A stretch of 64,000 bases of DNA from Ochotona curzoniae (GCF_017591425.1 NW_024466512.1:21629501-21693500); one strand, 5' to 3'. Counted from the first letter of the stretch, positions 1-18,345 are shown. Notes: a model not told the origin generated them from the sequence alone. Translations and numbers: made by a program.

Positions 1-3000
1 GACTGAATATTGTTTTCAGTAAATTATTTGTTTATGCTTTAGTCCATTTTAACTGGTTATTTATATCTGTCTTACCAATCTAGGCTTAACAACGGATCAA
101 CAGCTGTTACAAATATTTTCAGTTTCAATTGTCTTAACTTTGATTAAAGTTGCTTTCTTCCCCCACTCAACAACCTGTTTACTTTTCATATAGTCTACAA
201 TGTACTTCCTCAGGGATACTGCCTAGAAGAAACACAACATCTTCCCATATTGGATAATTATATATTATTTATATTTTATTCTAATATTATTTTCTAGCAA
301 TGTATGTGCATGTGGCTATAGAAATTTCAACTATATTAATATCTTGCCAAAAGTATCACATGTGTCTATGTATGAAAAATAGATGCTCATACATAAAACA
401 AATTGTGACTACATAAGTAATCATACTAGGATTGTGCATGTCTTAAAATTTTTCCTATTTGCACAGTGAACATAATTATTTTCTAAAAATCAAAAGTTTC
501 CTGAATTTCTGTTACCAACAGTCATGATGACATCACAAACTCAAACAGAAATCCACTCTCTCGAGTCCAGCACAGTAGCCTAGTGGCTAGAGTCACTGCC
601 TTGCATGCGCTGGGATCCCATATGGGTGCCAGTTTGTATCCCAGCTGCTCTATTTCCCTTCCAGCTCCCTGCTTGTGGCCTGGGAAAGTAGTCGAGGACT
701 GCTTTGGGACGCTGCACCCGCATGTGGGAAACCTGGAAGAAGCTCCTGGCTCCTGACTCCTGGCTTCAGATCGGCTCAGCTCTGGCCATTGTGGCTACTT
801 GGGGAGTGAACCAGCAGATGGGGATCCTCCTCTCTGTATATCTGATATTCCAATAAAAATAAATAAATCTTAAAAAAAAAAAAAAAGCAAAATTGTCTTT
901 ATAAAAAAAAAATTCCCTCTCTCTCTCTGCCTTTCCCCACCAACAGGGTAAAATCTATGAGAGGTCTGACCAGGCATGCCATACTGCCAATACTGTGTTG
1001 CCTTTTTAAAATTATTTATAGAAAACCCAAACTGCCATCACCATCCTGCAATGCAACTACTAACAAAAAATTTTAACAAAATCTCCCGCCTGATGAGATA
1101 CCGGCCTCAATACTGCCCTGTGACCAGTGGGAGAGCAGCAACTCCAGCTGGTATTGTGTCCTTATGCGCACAGCAACATTACTGACAAAAGCCAAAGCAA
1201 ACAAAACAGAAAATGTAGGGGAGCCCAACCACTATCCACAAACAGATGCACAAAATGTGCTCCACACACACTCTGGGAGATGCCTCAGTCTTAAACAGGA
1301 GGGAAATTCTGACACATGCTCTAACACAGACAAGCCCTGCACATACTTGGTCAAATCCAAGAAATACAGCTACTCCAACCCAAGTGTGGAGAGGGCAGAG
1401 GCGGGGAGGGGCCAGGGCCTGAGCACACCCTGCAGCGGGTTGCCAGGCAACACAGTCTTTCCACAACCGTCAGCCCTGACCACGCCCACGCCCACTGTCG
1501 CTGAAGAAGGAGTAGGCTTTGCATTTTAGGGCCACAGTTGCTGGAAGAGAGACTTACCACTCCACTATCTGGCTCTCCCAGCACATGGATCAAACTGTGT
1601 GGCAATGAGCGTGAAAACGTAACGCACCTCCTTACACAACAATCAGGTCTGTGAACTACACTACCACAGGGTATCTAATTTTCAAAGGTATTGATAATCA
1701 CACACACACCCGTGCTGTTGAAACCGGATTCGATCCTTGTACTCAGCCCACTAAAACAAAGTTACATTACATATAACATACATTTATATATAGATTGCAT
1801 ATATGTACACACACATATAAAACCAGATGCAGGCTTGTGGAACCGCCAACTCAGGCAACTGATGGGCTCTTTCTGGGTTGAAATGCTTAGTCTGACTCGC
1901 TTAATAAATTCAAACTTTGCTTTCCACCAGACTGTTTCAGTCAGCACGACTTTCCTGAGTCACTGAAATGATCAAAGTCAGAGAGACAGAGAACAGAATG
2001 GTGGCTGGAGGGAGGGGGGCGGAGAACATTCCAGAACCGGAAGGTGGTGATGCTGTACAGGGACCTGAAGGCACACCAATCCTTCAGACTGCCACAGCAG
2101 GAAACTTGTAAATATCTTCTTACCAATAATTCTCAAACCACAAGCCGCTGCTAGGCAGACCACATCCAAATCCTTCAGCAGCAGGGAGAGCTGTCACAAT
2201 ATGGGCCCCCCACATTCCCTCACTGTCCCTGGAGAAAAGGGACCCTTTAGCCCACCTGGCACCACGTAGCTGGGGAGGGCTGCCAAGGCACCGGATATGG
2301 CCAGCCGTGCTGGCCCTTACCTGTCTGCCCCATCTCTCTTCCCCTCTTGGTGGCAAATGCCTATTAACTCCTTAGCACCCGGGCACATCACGTTTCCACC
2401 TTCCTGCTCTCCTGGTGTTCCACGGGAAGATGCCAGCCTCTGATGCACACACCCTAGCACGGACTCTGCCCGGCTTGTTCGGGGCCCGTCTGTGAATTCC
2501 TTCTGCCTTCCGTCTGCTTTAGTACAAGGCTAGGGGCACAGTAAAACCTTCCCGAACGCTCCAACGAGGAGTAAGCAAATAAGTATCCGAGGTGAATCCT
2601 CGCCACCTCCAGGCTCCCCTAAAGGGCCCCAGCTGCTATCCTGAAAGTCTCAGGAATTCACATCTAATTCCCCCTGGTTATCCACTGGGTGCAGGAAGGG
2701 GCCCAGGGAACCCTTCCAGACACAGCCCCGAATCTGACCCCTGCGCCTCTGGGTACCCAGGAGCCACGTAGGGGGTGTCACCGTGTCCCCGTTATCAGAC
2801 ACAGCTGATAACCATGTCAGCGCGTGAGGGGGCGGCGCACCCACTCCGTCTCACAGGTGAGCCACGCGAGGTTTAAACAAGGCAAGCGGCAGCGCCAACC
2901 CTACAGCCCCGGCAGTCCGCTTCCCCAAGACACCCGGCCGCCCGAAGCATTACACCCCCAGACTGGTTGGAGGAATTGGGGTCGCTCTAAAGCCTCCCAC

Positions 3001-3149
3001 GTTCGTTTCCTCTCTATAAAACCGGGTGGAAAAGGCAGGCCCCCGGCGGACGGCCGCGACCCTTCCAGCTCTGCGCTCCCTCCCTGGACCTCGGGGCCCC
3101 GCACTCTGCGGGAAAGGGCGCGAGCATTCGCGGGGGGCCTTCGACTTAC
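1..3149 (-). other. DPCD: DPCD intron 1 (partial)
   Basis: This stretch lies downstream of the DPCD exon 1 donor on the minus strand and should be the start of intron 1. I looked for the next DPCD exon (the part following LLQDG) on the minus strand and did not find it, so exon 2 probably lies beyond the left edge. Apart from one SINE at 565-886 I see no feature. Open frames here lack family resemblance and flanking splice signals. Confidence 0.7.
565..886 (+). mobile_element. CSINE (tRNA-derived SINE), plus orientation
   Basis: It has the tRNA-like head (CAGCACAGTAGCCTAGTGGC), the GATCCCATATGGG box, the CCTGCTTGTGGCCTGGGAAAG core and the tail AATAAATCTT followed by an A run. I could not find a clear target duplication. 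Confidence 0.85.
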
Positions 3150-3213
3150 CGTCCTGCAGCAGCGCCGTCTTCTCCGCAGCCCGCACACTCTCCAACCAGC
3201 CGGTCACCGCCAT
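3150..3213 (-). CDS. DPCD: DPCD exon 1, coding part
   Basis: The minus-strand ATG at 3213 opens a 21-residue stretch beginning MAVTGWLESVRAAEKTALLQ and ending in D plus one base. This matches the N-terminus of mammalian DPCD closely. The exon ends at a strong donor (G|GTAAGT, intron bases at 3149-3148), leaving phase 1. DPCD is a roughly 200-residue cytoplasmic protein that was named from a mouse line with primary ciliary dyskinesia and is reported to work with the RUVBL1/RUVBL2 chaperone ATPases. Only about one tenth of the protein is here and the other exons lie off the left edge. It is head to head with POLL, whose first-exon donor is only about 140 bp from this start codon. Reading on past the donor gives an unrelated Arg/Pro-rich tail, as expected for intron. 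Confidence 0.93.
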
Positions 3214-3352
3214 CTTACCTCAGTCCAGCAGCGCGCCCAGGCGCAGCTATGGCAACCAGTCCTCGGAGAGTCACTTCCGGGTGATCCGGAAGGTGTTCTC
3301 AGATACTTTTTCCTTCCCTCCTTCCCCTGCCGTCCGTGCTCATTGGCGCCTG
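3214..3352. promoter_or_regulatory. Bidirectional DPCD/POLL promoter
   Basis: This is the gap between the DPCD start codon (minus) and the POLL leader-exon donor (plus), so both transcription starts must lie in or next to it. It contains a head-to-head ETS pair, ACTTCCGG at 3273-3280 and CCGGAAGG at 3286-3293. It also has an RFX X-box-like site at 3243-3256 (GCAGCTATGGCAAC), and an inverted CCAAT box with an adjoining E2F-like TTGGCGCC at 3342-3350. There is no TATA box. ETS sites are typical of mammalian bidirectional promoters, and RFX sites are typical of ciliary genes such as DPCD. Start sites are inferred. Confidence 0.8.
3300..3352 (+). other. POLL: POLL 5' non-coding exon (approximate)
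   Basis: A strong plus-strand donor TG|GTAAGTAG ends at 3352, just inside the CpG island and upstream of the POLL start codon. In human, POLL begins with a non-coding exon in the equivalent place. The 5' boundary is a guess. The leader probably splices to about 4065, after the pyrimidine-rich acceptor CCCAACCTCAG, leaving a short second piece of 5' UTR before the ATG at 4094. Confidence 0.55.
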
Positions 3353-4093
3353 GTAAGTAGTTTACACCTGGCGATCCTTGGGACCAAACCTGGGGGGAGG
3401 GGGCGATGTGTGGGACTCAGTGCCGGGTGCGGACACTCCAGCTCTCCTCTGGCTCGCAGCTGGAAATCCCTGCCTTGCGCCAGCTGCGTGTGCCCCACAC
3501 CTGCCTGCCTTCACTGCCAGCTGGGAAGCCGAGACTCCCCGGCCATCCCACAGGGCGCCCCCCACCCGTGCACACACCTGCTGCGGTCGTGATGCATCCC
3601 GCCGCAGCTGCGAGACTCAGCACCCTCCACGCCGCGGCAGGTGCAAGGGTTTACCACGCCCCCTGCCTCACCCGCCTCGGAATTTTCATCATCGAGTTGG
3701 GACTGGAGAAAAATTATGTGGGCCTACGTGCAGACGTCCCCTCTTCTACACTCCTCTCGGGGAGGCTAAGGCCTTCCTAAAGACGTAGCTCTGTTTCCTA
3801 GCCTGGTGTGTTTGGGGATGCACTGGAGCTTCCGTGTCCCTTCCCACACTTTCCCCCCTGCCCTACCCCCATTTCTCAACTCGGAAAAGCTGTTGAGTGT
3901 ACAGCCAGGCTTAAGTTGCTGCCATTTGATTGCATCATGGGAGATTCTTGGGAACAGAGTGGCTGTCTCCAAGCTTTGGCCAGTAGAAATCGGCTTTCCG
4001 TGGGCTAGGAGGATAGAGCCTCAGTTCTGGATTTGCATGTGACAGCTGCCTGGCCCAACCTCAGACAGAAAGGCCACACTCAAGCTATGCTTC

Positions 4094-10495
<6,402 letters not shown>

Positions 10496-10882
10496 CTCCC
10501 TGGTGCCCACCCCGGCAGGGCTCGCCTCAGCTGGCCATTTGAGTTCCCAGCTGTTCTCTGCAGCCCTGAGCTTGGGGCTTCCAGGACCTACCCAGCCCTC
10601 TCCTGGTAGGGTTGGCACAGTCCTTGCCCCATTTGAAACAGCAGCAGGTGGCTGATTTGAAGCCAGCTTTCTGTGCTGACAGTCCCGGCATCACCCTATC
10701 CTCAGTGGTCCCAGTTGCTGAGGACAGGAGGGGAGCAGCTGGGGCCCCAGCATCGTGCAGGACCCTCTGGAGCTCAGAGTGAGCCATTCCTTCCACTCTC
10801 CCCTACTTCCTGTGCAGCTGGAGCTGCTGGGAAGGGGGCACCCTTGGCTTGATGAGGACAGCATTGGGAGGTCCAGGGACCC

Positions 10883-10888
10883 AGTAAA
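10883..10888 (+). terminator. POLL: POLL polyadenylation signal (AGTAAA)
   Basis: The common variant hexamer AGTAAA lies about 390 bp past the stop codon and is followed by a TG-rich stretch (GGATGTTG, GGTGTCTGTC), so cleavage probably occurs near 10,905-10,925. I saw no AATAAA between the stop codon and this point. Confidence 0.6.
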
Positions 10889-13035
10889 GTGCATTGGATG
10901 TTGAACCTGCCTGGTGTCTGTCAATTGCTACATACCCTGCCTAGCCAGGGATGGGACCAGGAACTGAATGCAGACAGCCCAGAGAAGCTGCAGTCACCCT
11001 CCCCATCGCCAACCCCACCAGCGTGCCCGGGGCCGCTTCTGAACTCCAAGGGGACAGGGAAGGGGTGGGTGGTGAAAGGGAGAAATACGGGGGTGGACAT
11101 TTGGGCCTGGTGGCTAAGACAAAGGTCAAAAGATGCCTGTGTCCCGGTCCGAGTGCCTGGCCATGTCTTTTCCGCTAGCGCAGATGCTTGGGGAACAGGT
11201 GATGGCTCCTGTGCTGGGGTTCCCACCACCCCTCTGGAGAGCCCTGCAGAACTGCTGGCTAGTACAGCCCGCGCTGTTAACAGGCTTTTGGGAAGTGAAC
11301 AAATAACGTGCTCTGTCTCTCAAAGAAAAACAAAAGGAAAGTTGGAGGGTTGGGGGAGGATCTGACCCTCATCATCACCTGTGGGCCCCTTCCTCGACCA
11401 AGCTACCGAGGTACCTGAGCCAGATTGGCAGTACTCATAGGAAATAATTAACAATAACTGAACCACAACCTGTTCACTTCTGAGGCAACCAGGAAGCCTA
11501 CCTGGAGAAGGGGCAGGTGGAGGGTTGCAGGTGGAGCTGTGGGACTTTGCCCGATGGAGCAGCGAGGGCCAAGTCCAGCTCGCTGCTAGGCTCGGGATGG
11601 CTTCCTGATGCCACGCCCTGCAGTATAGGGAGAACAGGGAGGCTCCTGAGGGAGGGAGGATAGTGCTGGGGGTCTGGACCCACCTCCTCACATCCCTCCC
11701 AATGCACCAGCACCCCCGTTCCAGGAGACACAGACTTCAGGGGCTGCCCTCAAACCACACCGACCCCTGGCCCATCTGCCTGGGCAACCAGAATCGGGGT
11801 ATCAGGGAGGGACTGTCCTGCAGGGACGTGTCCTCCTGGGTAGCAACTGATGTAAAGTGAGCTCTTGCCAGCCGACAGCCTGGTCCAGCCTGAGTTCAAG
11901 TAAGAAGGGCAGAAGTGCATTGTTGCTGGGCTTGAACGTGGGGTTAAGGAGCCGCCAGCCCAGGACTGCGGGCAGCCTCTGGAAGCTGGACAGTGAAACC
12001 GAGGTAATGACTGTGTCTGGCACCAGAGGAACAGAACAGCAGGGGTGAGGCCGGAAGTGCTAGGGGGGAGGGAAGGAGAAGGGGGATGGCTTGTTGGGGG
12101 GAAACAAGCCCTTGGCCCAGCCCCGCTCATCACCATTTGCGCCTCTCTTCTCTTTTGCTCTGTCCCCTCCACCCTGCCAGACTGGGAGCAAGCCAGGCCC
12201 CACAAGTACATTGCTCCTGGAGGTGGGCCCAGAGCTAGAGGGACCAGCCTGTGTTGCCCCCACCTATAGGTCCAGCAGTTGCGAATAGAAGACCTATTTT
12301 CTAGGATTCTCCCCACACCCTCAGAGATCAACTTGCCTGGAAGCTGCCCGTGGGCACCCTGTTGTCCAGAGGGCAGCCACTTCAGGCCAACAGCTCTAGC
12401 CATTCGTGTACTCAGCTAACTTGCTTTCCAGAACCCATAGCCCCTTGGGCAGCTTCTGCTCTGAGTTCTGGAGATCCCCCGACGCCATCGGGGTCTGAGT
12501 CTCTGGGCCTGCGGTCATCCCCATCGTCCTACCCGCCCTTGGCCAGAGGTCCACAGCAAGCATGGAGCCATGATTTGACCTCCAGGGAACAACCCTAGGA
12601 GAGGCACCTGGGCTTTGGGAGCAGTGGGAGGGCTCTGAGGCTGCCGCCAGGGGGCGGTGCGGACACCCGGCCAGGGCGGCTGCTTTTCCCTCGGTGCCCT
12701 CAGCCGGCACCACGCTGCTCGGTGGGATCGGGTGCCCTCCGTGGGGCCAGTCACTGGGCCGCTGCAGGTGCCCCTGGGTCCATGACCGTGCCTCAAGCAC
12801 ATTCTGGAGCCCTGGGTCTGTGGGATGCGTGCCCGGGGTATCGGACCTGAGCGCGTGTGTGAGCGCTACTGTGTCCGGGTGTCCCTGTCCGCCTCTGGGG
12901 GCCTCAAGCGGGGTGTCCCTATAGGCGCCCAGGGCGGTGCCGAGCAAGGACCGCGGAGGGAGGCGAGGCCTGGGCCTGCGGGACCCAGCGTCCGCGGAGG
13001 AGGCCGCGGGGTGGACCGCCTGCGTCAGCCTTGAG

Positions 13036-13310
13036 CGGCCATCAATAGCGCGCGGTTAATTAATTTGATGGGAACAGCAGGGACCGCCGTTTGCATTTAG
13101 TGAAGTTCCAGGAACTTCCAACCTCATCTTCATAATTGGCCTCATAAATTGTAAGAAAGAGAGAGATCAGCAAAGCGGGAGGGAGGAGGGGCCGCCCGTC
13201 CGTCCTTATTTAATTTTATTGCTGAAATTCATCTTTTTAGCCTCCTCCGCTGGAATCGGCTCTCCCTGCCGGATTTGCCTAATCATGATAAATTAATATT
13301 CATTTCCCCA
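13036..13310. promoter_or_regulatory. Candidate conserved non-coding element with palindrome
   Basis: An abrupt AT-rich island between GC-rich flanks. It has GGTTAATTAATTTGATGGG (13054-13072), a 17-bp perfect dyad with a TTCCAGGAA core (13103-13119), CATAATTGGCC, TTATTTAATTTTATTG and CATGATAAATTAATATTC. Repeated TAAT/ATTA cores suit homeodomain factors. Conservation is inferred from composition and was not measured. Confidence 0.4.
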
Positions 13311-14729
13311 CCTCTTACCCAGCTCCCGCGCCTGCCTGGAGTCGGGGAGGGTCCCCTTTGCGGCCCCTCTGCTGGGCCTTAGTGGGCACCCCCAAACCAG
13401 AGCTTGTGTACGGAACCGAAGGGGGCCGGGGCAGCGCAGGAGGGCGGATTGGGGAGGTGGGTGGGTGGGGTACCCGGCGGGTCCATCGGCTGCAATCCGC
13501 TCGCCCTGTCCTGCGAAGGGATTGAGAGCTGACCGCTCCCACTGTGCCCCTGCACTCTTCGGGGTCCCTGGGCAGACCCCGGATGGAGCCCTACAGGGTT
13601 GAGGGGCGTTAAGGCGCTCAGTCCCTGTGCTCACGACGCCCCCCACAGCCCATGGGCCCAAGAATCCTCCTCCACCTCCGGGAGGCCTGGGTGGCTCTTT
13701 CCATGTTTATGGCTGAGGAAACGGAGGTACAGGGCTGGAGGAGGGCAGTCGGCAGGGCTGCAGCGCGGAGAGAGCTAAGGGGGTGGCCCCGTATAACCTG
13801 CGTCTCCTCAGTCTTGCCCCTTTTGGGCCGCGGGAGGGCGGCGAGGCAGGCCGGCTTTCGGGCCCAGAGCCGCCCCGGACTGACCCCCTGGCGCCGGACC
13901 CGAGCGCGACCGACGGCGGGAACCGAACCTGCCTTCGCCTCCTCGTACCTGCACCGCACGCAGGCTGCGGCCCGGCTCCCAGGGGCCAGTCTGCGATCCT
14001 TCGTCCCCGCAGCTACGGGAGACAGCATCACAGGGCAGGGGACGAAGCTGACGCACGTCCAAGGGCTGCATCCTCAGGCCGTGTCCACCCCCCAGAGCAC
14101 CACGGGACGGCGAGCAGGAACTGGCACTGTCCCCCCCCCCCTTTCTCTGAGACACAATCCCTGGCAGGAGCTGGTCACTCGTGCTCGGGCAAACCCAGGG
14201 CAGGTGGATGATCTGGGGACCTTTATAAGCCAGACTTTTCCAAGACAGTTTTCTTGGGGTCTGCGTGGGTACTGGGGCAGGAGCCCCTGCAGGTAAGGAC
14301 AGACACGCCGGCTGCTGCACACATCTGCTGCATTTGCAGCATATGCCAACTGACCCCCGTGGCCTGGCCAGGGCACCCTTCACCCAGGTCTACCCGTGTA
14401 CGACACCCTCATCTAGCATCCCCAGCAGCGCACGGGGTCGCCGTAACGTTCCTATTTTGTGGCAGGTGAGGAGAGCGACGGCCAGAGACGTCTATTTACT
14501 TCTCCTAACTCACACAGCATGTTAAGTTTCAATTCAAATACCTCTGCCCCAGAAGCCCAGCTGACTGTGGAGTCTCTCCCCAACCCCATGTACCCAAAGC
14601 AAACCTCCCTGAGCTTCTATGAGCCTGCAGTGGGTCGCGAAAGGACAGTCCCTGCCCAGAGCATGAACAAACGGAATCTTCTGGTACTTCCTTCTTCGGA
14701 AGGAAGACGCCCCTTAAGCCCCAGCCCAG

Positions 14730-15745
14730 CTGTTGGCTGGGGCCCTGGCTCTGCGACACCGCCTTCCGCTGCCTGCCTGGGAACCGTCCCGGAGCGCTGG
14801 GCGAGGACAGCGGCCCGCACCTCTACCCACCCAAGCCGACTGCCCGCAGAAGCTGCAGAACCCCCAAGGCAAAGGACGAAGTGCCCTCTGCGTGACCAAC
14901 TTCATCGCCGCTTCCCAGGCCACAGCTCTGCTCCTTGCACCCAGGCTGAAAGTCCTATTTCTACTCCTAAGGACAGGCAAACGGACTCCCTGGGACCCGG
15001 AGCGGGTGCGGTTGCTGCACAGTTGGGGGGAACTGGAGCGCTTCGGGGGTTCGCGCTGCGCGACGCGCTTCCAGAAAGCCGCCAGCAGAGGGCGCGCGAG
15101 GACCGACCAAGACGCGCGGCGCCGGCTGGGGAAGACTGGGCTTTGTGGGGCGAGGTGGAGGGCGCTGCTGGCGTCGGGGCGGCGAACCCCAGGATGTGGG
15201 GAGGACGGGGTGGAAGGCAGGGCTCCCTGCAGGGCTCCTCTCCCTCCTGCGCTGGGTAGCAGGGTCTGCACATCGGGACCGGTGACCTTGGTGGCTAAAT
15301 CGGACCCTCTTTCCCCCGACTCACCTGTAATCACCTCCTGGTGGGAGTTCTGCCCTTGCTCGAGGAAGCTCTAAAGCAGCAGACGAGGCTGGGATGGATG
15401 GATGGAGGCAGGCTGATGGATGGAGAGGGAAGGCGTATCTGCCCGGCCCTCGACGCGGGACCAGAGGTGCAGAGAGGAGGAAGGAGCGAGCGAGCGACCC
15501 GACCGGAAGGGAGGATGGAGGAGGACAGGGCTGCTGGGCACGCGAGGGGCCCCCGGCCCGGAATGGGGCGCTCTCCCGATACTGGGGCTTCCTCTGCCTC
15601 CTCTTCCCGGGGCTGAGTCGGCGCCCAGCTACCCGCCGCGCCCGTCGCCCGGCTCCAGCCGCCATGATTTATGGTTGGGCCAGGCCTGGCGACCTTGGAC
15701 GGATAACTAATGACGGGTCAATAACGCTACAGAAAAAGTGAACTG
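14730..15745. other. CpG-rich segment ending in AT-rich island
   Basis: CpG density is high over about 14.73-15.66 kb, ending in a run of GAGCGAGCGAGCGACCC type. It is followed at 15,663-15,740 by GATTTATGG, GGATAACTAATGACGGG and TCAATAACGC. No gene start is recognisable. It could be an orphan CpG island or enhancer-associated island. Confidence 0.4.
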
Positions 15746-16208
15746 GCCAAGGGAGGAGGGACGAGGCCCATTAGCTGGCCCATCCCTTTCCTTCGGGCAC
15801 CTCCGCTGGAGTCCCACCGTGCCTGTGCCCACAGCACCGGGCAAGGGCTTCGCAGGGGCCCCTACTCGAGCTGCCAGAGGATAGAACTGACATGGGGCTG
15901 GGGGAAGGCACCAGAACGTTCCAGAGAGACTCAGAGTGGTCCCAGAAGGGGAAACGGGTGGGAGGGAAGATCAGTCCAGGGAAGCACTTCCGCCAGCCGC
16001 GGACAGGAAGGGGAGGGGGAGGCCCTGCGGGCAGAAGACAGAGCACCTGGGAGGCAAAACAGGTGCACCTCCTCCCACTCCAAGCTCCTGAGGTCACGTG
16101 TGGACTTCAAATTGATTGGAGAAAGAGGGAGGCGATTCTTTCACCCACTGCTACGCTCCAGTAGCCTGGAGCCCAACCAGGGTCTCCTTCATGGAGGGCA
16201 GGGACCCC

Positions 16209-16345
16209 AACTCCTTGAGCCATCACCTTCAGACCTCCAAGGAGTACATCAGCAGGACGCCAGGAATGGAAGCATAGCCCGGAGTGGGGATTTGACCCAG
16301 AGCTGGCACTTGAACTCTAAGATTTTCACCTCTGTGCCAAGCGTC
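16209..16345 (-). mobile_element. Old SINE fragment
   Basis: GGGGATTTGACCCAGAGCTGG and TTTTCACCTCTGTGCCAAGC resemble the reversed internal promoter of an old tRNA-type SINE (possibly MIR-like). It is short and diverged. Confidence 0.4.
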
Positions 16346-18214
16346 TGAGAGAGTTTAGTTTGGGGTTTACCTCGAAATTCCTGACATGGGGGGTGTGGGA
16401 AGCAAGGCCTTCATCTTCTACTTCCTGGAAGAAGCCAGCCACTCCCTCCCCTTGTCTACGGTCCCCTGCGCCATCCCTTGGACCCCCACTCTATTTCATG
16501 TCCCAAGACAGCCAGAGCTGAGAAGGAAGTGACCCTTCATGGTGTAGGTCAGCTAGGGGACCTGGTGAAATCTTGCCTTTTCCATCTGGGAGAGTGGGAG
16601 GGGTATAGTCAGCAGAGGGAGGGACCCTTGCTGGGCCTTGCCTGCCAACATCTGTTTCCCGCCTGGCTCTTTGCCCAGGAGACACCCAATGAGAGAACCC
16701 CTAAGGCAGGGCAGGCCGCCCCAAACCACATTCAAGGGCAACGGGCTAGCGCAGTTCATTCAGGCCTGCATGTGCCCTGGACGCCGTGTGTGAGACCTCC
16801 CCCCCCTCACTTATCCACCCACAGATGAGGTTCCACGTGCCCGCCCCGTGCCAGTTCCTGGGGGAGCAGGTACAGCCCCGGGAGTTTGTACTGTAGCAAG
16901 GGAAGTGCAGAAGGCAGGTACCTGCGGTGTACCCAGGGGCCCTGGCTGGCGTGTGGACACGATGCAGGTGGGTAGAGCACACCGGGGATGGTCTTCCCCA
17001 CAAGCCCGGAGCACCCGCTCATCCAGGTTCTCCCATTGCTCCCAGCTGCCTCGCTAGGCCCGGAAGTGTGAGCCCTCGTTGCCTCCAGGCCTGGCAGCCT
17101 CACTTTGAAGTTCAGTGCAGATGAACACATTGGACTCTGGAGGCAAGGCCCTGAGCGCCATGCTGGCACACATCTCTGGAGGCCTCCCTGGCCACTCCCT
17201 CCCACACTGCTTTCCTGTCTGCTGTAAAAGCAGGCCTCCTGGGTCTCTCATGGCGACCATGCCTGCCTGGGTGGCCCTGCTGTCTAATCAGTTTAATTCC
17301 CATCAAATTCATTCAATACCAGCTACCCTGTCTCCCGTGGCCAGATTTTTTTTTCCCTTGGAATTCAATTCCTCTAGAAAATTCCCTCTTCTTTCACCCA
17401 CCTCCTCCAGGAAGACCCTCCTGATTGCTCAGTTGGCAATGTCACATCACAAGCTATCTATGTGGATCAAAACACAAATTACCTGCTCCTTGTGCTCCTA
17501 GACAATCGCCTGCCCCTTAATCTGCAGACTCCAGAAGACAGGGCTGTTCCTATTCGTCAATGTCACTTCCTCCCCCTTAGCTGGGGTATGCCTGCTGGCA
17601 GCTCAGTTAAGGCTCCATGAGGCAGCTTGGTAGGCCTGCAGGGGTAGTGTCCAAATGTCCTGAATTGTGTGGGCTATGTTTATGTTCATGTGCTAACATT
17701 TATGCTGACATGTTTCCACACCCTTGCGTGAACAGTCCTGTTAGGGGCATACATGTGCCTGGACATTAGAGGTTTCTGTAGGCTCTTGTGAGAACTTAAA
17801 GGCATGGATCTATGAAAGTACCTTGCTAGTACCCCAGGTGGGGAAGAGTGTGGGCCTGGGAAGGCAGGATTATGCCTGGTCCGGGGCTGCAGGTGCACAC
17901 TGCCCGGACACAGGCTGCTGGCACGCATGCAGGCCATGTGTGCACACAGCTGCGTGTCCTGGCCACAGGCAGCGGGATGCCCAGGCGCCCTCCGCGTGCG
18001 TGCTGAGCGCTGCGCTTTGTTCCTCCGCCGCGGGCGGCCAGCCCACAGCACAGTTTCTGGCTCAACCCCTGCTGCCTGGGAGTCCCTGGCCTCGCCGCGC
18101 TTGGTGGCCCGGTGGCCCGACTGCGGTGCCTGGGCTCCCAGGCGGGCGGGCGGAGCCACACGTCTCCCGTTACCGGTGCAGGGGGTGGGGGTGGGGCAGG
18201 GGGCGCCGGGCCAT

Positions 18215-18345
18215 CCATCTTCTGTTATTACAGCGTAATGGGGCTGCTCGGGCGCCCGCGCATTTGTCATCGGCCTCGTTCGCTGATAACGGGCATTTGT
18301 CATCACTTTCCTCTGCGCCAATGTCATCAGCACGGCTGACAGCGG
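18215..18345. promoter_or_regulatory. Candidate regulatory element with repeated TGTCATC
   Basis: The 12-mer GCATTTGTCATC occurs twice without mismatch, at 18260-18271 and 18293-18304. A third TGTCATC is at 18322-18328 and TGACAG at 18337-18342. TGTCA is the core of MEIS/PREP (TALE) homeodomain sites. GTTATTACAGCGTAATGG, an ATTA/TAAT pair, precedes them. A long G run follows at once. Confidence 0.45.

Larger units (their letters stand above)
2840..3680. other. CpG-rich promoter island of DPCD/POLL
   Basis: CpG dinucleotides are dense here compared with the flanks, centred on DPCD exon 1 and the POLL first-exon donor. The edges are judged by eye. Overlapping open frames on both strands (for example 2824-3592) follow from GC-rich sequence rarely containing stops and do not resemble proteins. 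Confidence 0.7.

Noticed and set aside
14459..15259. 266-residue open frame in the spacer
   Set aside because: Low stop frequency in CpG-rich DNA. Arg/Pro/Ala-rich composition, overlapping frames on both strands and no family resemblance.
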